DNA of 36,817 bases from Protostelium mycophagum (lineage: Eukaryota > Evosea > Variosea > Protosteliida > Protosteliaceae): NCBI GenBank assembly GCA_002081555.1, contig MZNV01001659.1, positions 1 to 36,817 of the forward strand, in the 5' to 3' direction. The translations under genes were made by a program, and so were the position numbers. The notes beneath the pieces were generated by a model. That model was not told the DNA's origin. It searched no databases and was given only the letters and a program-made list of their open reading frames with translations. How positions within the stretch are numbered: position 1 is the stretch's first letter; the number at the start of each line of letters is the position of its first letter. Of this stretch, positions 30,693 to 36,817 are shown in pieces.

Positions 30693-33600
30693 TTATTCTT
30701 TTGACCTCGCTTTTCTGATGGCCTCCATGCACTCTTCACTGTCTGCGTAGGCAGCCACTCCCTCCACATCATCACCATCAGCATTCACGATCGAGACGTC
30801 TGCGCCTCGGCTCAGCAACAACTGTAAGACTGAAAGACTGCCGAATCGGGCGGCCACGTGTAACGGACTGTACAATGTGAGATATCATATGTTGACGATC
30901 TACAACGCTCACGTGTTGGACTCGTAATTGCAAGCAGAGTGCATATCAGCACCATTTTCCAGTAAAATTCTCGCGCATTCCAGCTGGTTGTTTTGTGCGG
31001 CTTCAAAAGTCATTTTGACGTTCTACAACCAACCAAAAAATTCTCACCGATATGCAGGGGGGCACCCCCATCGGCGTAAGCGTCGACTTCGTTCTTACTA
31101 GCGTTGACGTCACACTGGCACAAATGAATGAGACCTTGTACAGAGGGGTGGTCGCCCGCGGCGACCGCTTTATGCAACAGGGTGGATCCAGAGACGTCAC
31201 GTCTATTTCTTACCAACAGTGCCTCTGCAGAATTCCTACAGATCCTCAATCTACAATTGCAGTTTATAAAATTTTTGAACTATTCTAAAAAACAAAATTT
31301 TTTTAAAAATCCAGACCTGGCATGTTGTACATTCGGGTATTTCCTTGTGATCAATTCTAACGCTGAATTCACTGACAAGTTGTAGACGGCTGTTTCTATG
31401 GCGTTCAGGGGCTTCTCTGGTTGTGCTTCAGGTCTTCTCCCCGTGTCAAAATCTGACTCTGGTGGGCGATCTAAGAACTGTCAAATTTTGGCGGGAAAAT
31501 GTTATATGACATCATAAAACGCGTGTTTAAATGAAGACATTCCTACGCCAGTGTTTTGCATCATGCGCGACATGACATTCTCATCCAGATGAAAAGTCTG
31601 TGAAATTTCAGAATTTGTCCGGGTGGATGGCACGAACTTTTGGGACGACGGGGGTGGCACTCAACTCTGGGTCAGCCCCGGAGTCCAGTAAAATTCTGAG
31701 AATGTTCACGGAGTTTGTGGCGGCTGCGGCATGTATGGCCGTGGCTCCTCGCTCATTCGGAACGTTGATCGCAGATTTAAGATCTCCTTTTACAAGAAGA
31801 GCCTGCGAAATTTATTTTATAAAATTTTTTTTCAAATGCCGACATTAATGCAGCTATTTTTAGCAAGATGGCTTTTGGTTGTTGTAGATGGACAATCTCT
31901 CACCTCCACAAGCGGTGAATTTTCGTCCAAAACGCAGGCGGCGCGAAGGAAATTCGAGGACTCCGCAGGTTGTAGACGGTTACGTGTCAGTTCCAAAAGG
32001 CGGGAAACCTTCATATTTAATTTTCAAACGAGAAAAATCTCCTCACCTTATCAGAATTCAAATCAATCTCTCCACCTTCATTATTCAATTCTTTCTAATC
32101 TTTTAAAATTTTAAATTTTTTAAAGTTGAAGAATGCAGCAGAGTTTGGCGGTAAGATGACGCGTTAACAACCGTGTTCTTACCGAAAAACACGAGACCAA
32201 ACCGAAAAACGACTCACCAGAAACGATCTCCAGCATCTTCCTGACGTGCTCGACTTTACCGAGCTTGATCGCGTTAACAAACGGGACGTTACCGTGTTCG
32301 TCTTCCTGAGACAATGCCGCGGATTTATCTTGAAAGTGTTCCAATATCTTTTGGATTTTTAACCATGGGACACTCATCCGATGCAGAGCGTTAGATTTAT
32401 GCCTGGAAATTTGGTCATCTACAACTCCATCTACAACGGCATTATATGCTGATTTTTCTGATTTTTTGTTGAAAATTTGCATACTTGTTGACTGCTCTGA
32501 TGTCACCACCCGCGTCTACAATCACTTGTACTGTTGTAGACACTGCCTCGGATGTATTTATTTTTCCGGAGGCCCAATTCTCCGCCTCGGTTCTATTTAT
32601 AGGAGCAATCTGTGTTTCACCCAAGTAGAAACCGTGTCCCTGTCGCGGTAAGTAACGAGGTTTTCGTGAAGAAAACACCCACCATATTTAATTCATCACC
32701 GGCAAGGTGTAGAGGTAGATCTCCTGATGACGTGTCACCAACTGAGAGAATTCTGGGAAATTTCGCGGAGATTTTGGAGAGGACTTGATGCTGGCACCAA
32801 ATCGCGGCCTCGTGGGCGGCAGTATAACCTTCGTATTTTAATTTTATTTGGATTTTTCAATTGATTAAACTTTCGAGATTTTTCAGTGTTTATTTTGATT
32901 TTTTGGAGCAAATTTTTTTAAAAATTTTCGGACGACTATTATATTGATACCCGAACGGTTGTAGATGAGCACATCGCCTTGGTTTAGTCTTTCCAAAAGT
33001 GAGTCTACAACGGCGTCATTCCCTTGTCTGCATGCTTTGATCAAGGGCGTATCTACATTCATCAATTTATAATAATAAATATTTTTTGCACAACATTTTC
33101 GGCTTAGAAATTAGTTGTGGCGCTTTGTGGCTTTGCCTGACAAGATTGAGATTTTTATGAAATTATATTTATTTATTATTTATAGGAAAAACTACCTCCT
33201 TGTGTGTTCTGTGTTGAGATATCCACATTCTATGGAAAATCAGATTATTTTATTATTTTATTTAAATAATTGGTGAGGAATGATAAGATGACTGACTGGT
33301 TGTAGAAGAAGGATCTCTAAGATCTGGATCTGCTCTGGCTTGAGATGTGGTTTGGACGCCATCTTGTGCAGGCACCCGTTTTCTTGTCTATTTTTAGCGT
33401 TCACATCTGCCCCCTTCCTCAATAATAATTCGATTAACCTATTAAAATAAATTTTTATTTCAATAATTCTTCAATATTGGAATATTTACAATTTTATACT
33501 AATATTTGAATATAAAGAGAATAGAAATAGTCACTCTTTCTTCACATCGTGATAACTGACTGCTGCGATCAGAGAATTGTTTCCTGTGTCTTGATCGACT

Positions 33601-34036
33601 GTATTCACATCCACTATGAGTCCATGGTCATCAGCATGAGAGATCAAAAGTGATACGATATCATGTCGTGCCTGAGTTTTCAGATAATGATAGAATCAAG
33701 ACATACTTGAGAGGAAGCCAACAATATTGAACGGTTGATGCCAATAATTTCCGGTTCTCCTGTCAATACTGCTCTTAGAGTCTGCAACGGTGGTCCTGCA
33801 TGAGTCAGATCGATTAAAGTACAGGCAGACCAACCTGTTTGTCCTCTCCTTCCTCTTCTCGACATCTCTGTGGCCGTCGCGACCTCTACGCAGTACAGTC
33901 CAGATTCATTCTTTATGTTTATGGAGTTACCCTCAGCGATTAACGACTTTGTTTTATCAGTCTTTTTTCTCTATCTATCATATACCTCTATCGCATTGAT
34001 ATCATTAGATCGGATGGCGTTCTCGACAGAGCCCAT
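30693..34036 (-). CDS. Ankyrin-repeat protein
   Basis: The start ATG at 34036 opens MGSVENAIRSNDINAIE, spliced over 39 nt to SLIAEGNSINIKNESGLYC. Ankyrin-type repeats follow through many small exons: ELLLRKGADVNAKNRQENGC, TPLIKACRQGNDAVVDSLLE, HKSNALHRMSVPWLKIQKIL, GNVPFVNAIKLGKVEHVRKM, ATAIHAAAATNSVNILRILL, SGSTLLHKAVAAGDHPSVQG, NQLECARILLENGADMHSAC and, last, PLHVAARFGSLSVLQLLLSR. The final exon ends KARSKE at 30693. Introns are unusually rich in CTACAAC/GTTGTAG. It is a protein-interaction scaffold with no catalytic domain seen. The exact exon chain between 33300 and 31300 is approximate; two adjacent ankyrin genes are the alternative. Confidence 0.7.
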
Positions 34037-34115
34037 CCCTAAAAAAAGTGATCATCTTCGCCAATAAACTCTGAGGCAAGAGGAAAGAATTTGTAGACTT
34101 AGAGTATCAAAACCG

Positions 34116-34186
34116 TGCGTCGACCGGGAATCGAACCCGGGTCTCCCGCGTGGCAGGCGGAAATTCTACCACTGGACCATCGACGC
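34116..34186 (-). tRNA. tRNA-Gly (GCC)
   Basis: 71 nt on the minus strand. Acceptor GCGTCGA pairs with TCGACGC, discriminator A. The anticodon loop contains GCC between matching stems, and the T arm CCGGG/CCCGG has loop TTCGATT. No intron and no encoded CCA. A TTTT run follows downstream as a Pol III terminator. It sits between the ankyrin gene and TALE gene B. Confidence 0.97.
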
Positions 34187-34265
34187 GGTGTCGTGGTTAC
34201 GCCTCAATTACAGTGGTTAATGCAATTTATGTTATTTGAAATTTTCTGAGAGATTCAGAAGACTT

Positions 34266-35291
34266 TCACCATGTTCTTTTCCGCGGAGCCTCCTGCCGCA
34301 TCAAGGGCGCCTTCAAACATGTGGTTGTTTCCTGGAAAATTAGGATCTGACCAAATTGCGCATTATTTATTACGATTTTATTGTCCTATGTGTGAAGACC
34401 CATCTCACCGGATGGCTCTCATGTTGTGGTAATTCTGGGACCTCTACTGGTTGTGCTTCCTTCTCAGGAGGTCGTGAATAGTGAATGTCCAATATTTTCT
34501 GAATCTCCGCGGATTTGATTTGGACGGCTGTCACACCGTCAACTTTCTTCGACGTCTTTGAAATGTGCGCGACACTCACCAAGCCAGGCTTTTCCGTTGT
34601 TGATCCAGCTGGCTATTTCGCTGGGGGTCCATCCAATCAGCGAGACGATCTCGGCACAGTCTTCCAGTCCTATCATTTCTGGGGATGTGATCTTCTTTGA
34701 GAGGGCCCATTCCATGATGATCCGTGTGTCTTGTTCCTTTCTCATGATATCTACGTCTTTGCTATATCTCTTGTTGGATGTTTCGTTCTTACTTAGCAGT
34801 CTTCGCCGAGCATTAATAAACCACATGCTGACTTGATCTGTGGTCGTCAGTTTTTAATCCTCAACTTGATTGAGTTTCTTACTTAGAGAGAGCCCGGTCT
34901 CGCTCGCTAGAGCCATTTTTTCTATCGATGTGGGATATGGATTCTGGACGTGCTTCACGAACCACCTCTTTAGCGTCTCCGCTTTCTGTTCTGTGAGTGG
35001 TACTTTCTCTGTATGTTGTTTGCATCCCGCTGTTGGTGGCCGCATGAGGTCCTCTTCTGTTCTGTCCAACGTGATGTACATTTTTTGCGGAAGTTCCGGA
35101 GAAGGTGTCAATCTACAACGGAAATCGGTCAGCGCTCACGGATTATGCAAGTGACATTTCCATTCAGATGAGTCGTGAAATGTAATCTCGTGTCGGATAT
35201 GCCAAAAATGCCATTCACAATCCTCCCAACCCCCGCGAGGAAACGTTGGATTCCGATTCGGTTTTGGCAGAAACACAGACAGAGGTTTCAT
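34266..35291 (-). CDS. TALE homeodomain protein B with second homeodomain-like module
   Basis: The homeodomain reads PLTEQKAETLKRWFVKHVQN, PYPTSIEKMALASETGLSL, spliced to NQVSMWFINARRRLL: a TALE domain with the PYP loop and isoleucine in the recognition helix. After a linker comes QDTRIIMEWALSKKITSPEM and IGWTPSEIASWINNGKAWL, the same second module as gene A (15027-15799). The tail (VTAVQIKSAEIQKILDIHYS) differs. An upstream exon with GGWEDCEWHFWHIRHEITFH joins in phase over an intron of about 27 nt. The ATG at 35291 is the first inside it, and an earlier exon is possible. The end at 34266 assumes a last GT-AG intron; without it the stop is at 34370. Opposite strand to gene A. Confidence 0.8.
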
Positions 35292-35399
35292 GTCTGAAAC
35301 ACAAGCCTGAATCAACGAGCGCTTTTGCGGCAGCTTCACAACAATCTCAGACAAATCTATATTTTTCAAATTAAATGCACCAAACTAATGCGTTTGTGG

Positions 35400-35961
35400 A
35401 CCTGCTCAATTCTTCTTCACAATGGTCACTCTGAACAGTTGTGACCCATATTCATCCAAATATAACATTTTTCTTCACAAAGAAATTCAATGGTGTCAAA
35501 ATTTGACATAAATTACTTTTGCAACGGCATGAGCACTTCGCTTGACCTACTTGTGCGTGGTACTGGTTCCTAAAATACCTTGAGTAGACATCAAACAAAT
35601 TGGTATCAGCAGAAAAGCAACTGATAGTTTTGGGACACTTCTTTGTTATATATTATGTTTTTTTTGTGCAACCTTGGTCCAGCCTAATTTTGCAATTTTA
35701 AAAAAATAATGCCAAACAGTAGTAGTTTTTTATACATAAAAATCATCAAATTTACAATATAATGACATATTTAAGCAAAATTAATATATGCAAAAACACT
35801 ATATTTCTGCCTTTGAGTTTAATTAAGAGTCTTGATAACCTGAGGTAGAATTATATTACTAAGTTATACTCTTCCAAAATTATTCTGTGAGCAGGTTATG
35901 CATGAGGAGGATCTACAGGAACAAAAATGTATATAAATAAGGTGTATAGAGTTTGTTATAT
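35400..35961. other. AT-rich intergenic DNA
   Basis: No gene seen. Composition becomes strongly AT-rich, with poly-A/T runs and without the CTACAAC-type words common elsewhere, marking a change of sequence character toward the repeats that follow. Confidence 0.5.
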
Positions 35962-36330
35962 CTTGTGATTAAAAAAAAATGACTATGATGGAATTTTTTG
36001 ACTATTTTTAGGAGAATTGAGAGCAAAATTTGTTCAAGTCTAAAATCCCAATAAATAAAAACATAAATGTAATCATTAATCATTGTTTTTTATTAATTAA
36101 AAAAGCCTATTTTTCTGCCTCTCTTGTTGGGAGGATGTTCGGAGATCTTGGGCTTGTGATTAAAAAAAATGACTATGATGGAATTTTTTACTATTTTTGG
36201 GAGAATTGAGAGCAAAATTTGTACAAGTCTAAAATCCCAATAAATAAAAACATTAATGTAATCATTAATCATTGTTTTTTATTAATTAAAAAAGCCTATT
36301 TTTTGCCTCTCTTATTGGGAGGATATTCAG
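35962..36330. repeat. Tandem duplication, unit about 191 bp
   Basis: A unit starting cttgtgattaaaaaaa at 35962 is repeated at 36153 with roughly 95 percent identity by eye. Each unit ends with sequence matching the tail of the Lys/Pro-rich reading frame on the minus strand (SExPPNKRG), so the 3' end of that frame and its downstream flank were duplicated in tandem. Confidence 0.85.
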
Positions 36331-36580
36331 AGATCTTAGGCATACATTTTGCGGCTTTTCTGGGAGGGCTATCTTGCAATTTTTTGACTGGCGCCTTAGC
36401 AGCTTTAGTAGAGGGTTTCTGCAATATGTCAAGATATATAGACTTGTTGAGAGGATGTCCAGAGACCTTGGGCATATATTTTGCGGCTTTTCTGGAAGGG
36501 CTATCTTGCGCTTTTTTGACCGGCGCCTTAGCAGCTTTAGTAGAAGGTTTCTGCAATATATCTAGATATATAGAGTCATA
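36296..36580 (-). CDS. Lys/Pro/Ala-rich tandem-repeat reading frame, unknown
   Basis: The minus-strand frame is built of a 44-residue (132-nt) repeat present about twice: DILQKPSTKAAKAPVKK then QDSPxRKAAKxMPKxSxxP and NK. It ends PPNKRGKK. The composition is like histone H1 tails or other very basic DNA-binding linkers. No start methionine is convincing, so the 5' part must be an upstream exon or missing. The repeats match nearly base for base, which points to recent duplication. It could be the end of a larger basic nuclear protein or non-functional. Confidence 0.45.
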   Translation of the reverse strand, partial: YDSIYLDILQKPSTKAAKAPVKKAQDSPSRKAAKYMPKVSGHPLNKSIYLDILQKPSTKAAKAPVKKLQDSPPRKAAKCMPKISEYPPNKRGKK

Positions 36581-36631
36581 GAGTCTGCAAAGAGCAATAC
36601 CAAAGAAGAGGTAGAGCCCCCTAAAAAAGGG

Positions 36632-36817
36632 CTATAGTAAATACTTTAGGAGGTGGTTGGATCCCTCTGCTGTGAGACTCTCATCAACTGACTTTGCAAC
36701 CTCCTTCTGATTTTTGGTGCCCACAGCAACTATGTTGGATAGGCCACAATTGAGTGTGGTAATTAAAGCATTGCTATCACTGGGTGACATCTCTAATATC
36801 AGAGTGTTGGGTACAGA
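36632..36817 (-). CDS. Partial reading frame at the window edge, unknown
   Basis: An open frame enters from the right edge (SVPNTLILEMSPSDSNALIT) and ends KSVDESLTAEGSNHLLKYLL at a TAG (36632-36634). The end has a loose likeness to the ARPC5 subunit of the Arp2/3 complex (KAVxSLxxxxxDLLMKYIY), but the match is too short to assign. Most of the gene lies outside the window. Confidence 0.35.
   Translation of the reverse strand, partial: SVPNTLILEMSPSDSNALITTLNCGLSNIVAVGTKNQKEVAKSVDESLTAEGSNHLLKYLL

Noticed and set aside
36632-36817. Firm call of ARPC5 for the edge frame
   Set aside because: Only a short stretch (KSVxxSL...LLKYL) resembles the family and the segment before it does not align, so it is left as unknown.
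1-36817. CRISPR arrays, bacterial operons, ribosomal RNA genes
   Set aside because: No regularly spaced repeats, no Shine-Dalgarno-led gene runs and no rRNA-like sequence; short spliceosomal introns and tRNAs without encoded CCA show a eukaryotic nuclear genome.

Overview
The window is nuclear DNA of a small-genome eukaryote. Genes are densely packed on both strands and split by very short GT-AG introns, mostly 35-47 nt. The gene content combines motile-cilium machinery (axonemal dynein intermediate chain DNAI4/WDR78), a fungal-type carotenoid pathway, TALE homeodomain proteins, a TRPML-like channel, a BAR-domain protein, a TULIP lipid-binding domain and eukaryotic tRNA-Thr and tRNA-Gly genes. 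A zoosporic fungus, a unicellular opisthokont or a small invertebrate with acquired carotenoid genes would all fit. The sequence alone does not decide between them. All gene models below were spliced by eye from reading frame, splice sites and family consensus.

Layout. 1-372: tail of a Tc1/mariner (IS630-type) transposase and its end repeats. 770-3724 (+): DNAI4. 3818-4286 (-): small thaumatin-like protein, tail to tail with DNAI4, with a TIR element (4396-4845) upstream. 5145-8606 (-): TRPML-like channel. 8998-9498 (-): cytochrome b5 with an N-terminal anchor. 9816-11777 (+): ammonium transporter. 12267-14347 (+): coiled-coil protein with a C-terminal RhoGAP domain that lacks the arginine finger. 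15027-15799 (+): TALE homeodomain gene A. 15931-19980 (-): TULIP lipid-binding exons joined in phase to a proline-rich BAR-domain gene. 20407-21193 (-): TrmL/SPOUT-type RNA 2'-O-methyltransferase.

21400-25646 (+): the most striking locus. Lycopene cyclase exons (CrtYc/Yd, CarR type) run in phase through one more intron into phytoene desaturase (CrtI), predicting an 800-residue cyclase-desaturase fusion without phytoene synthase. A complete tRNA-Thr(AGT) gene lies in one of its introns. 26926-28570 (-): methionine-synthase-reductase-like FAD/NADPH protein without a flavodoxin domain, divergent from an intronless, cysteine-less thioredoxin-fold gene (28658-28996). 29292-30533 (+): class I SAM methyltransferase. 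30693-34036 (-): ankyrin-repeat protein. 34116-34186 (-): tRNA-Gly(GCC). 34266-35291 (-): TALE homeodomain gene B. 35400-36817: AT-rich tandem repeats, a Lys/Pro/Ala-rich repeat reading frame and a partial unknown reading frame.

Two things stand out beyond single genes. The two TALE genes, 19 kb apart in opposite orientation, share a second, degenerate homeodomain-like module after the first. Several short words (GTTGTAG/CTACAAC, TGACGTCA, CTATTTTTAG, TTTCCCGCC) recur far more often than chance across introns and intergenic DNA of unrelated genes.
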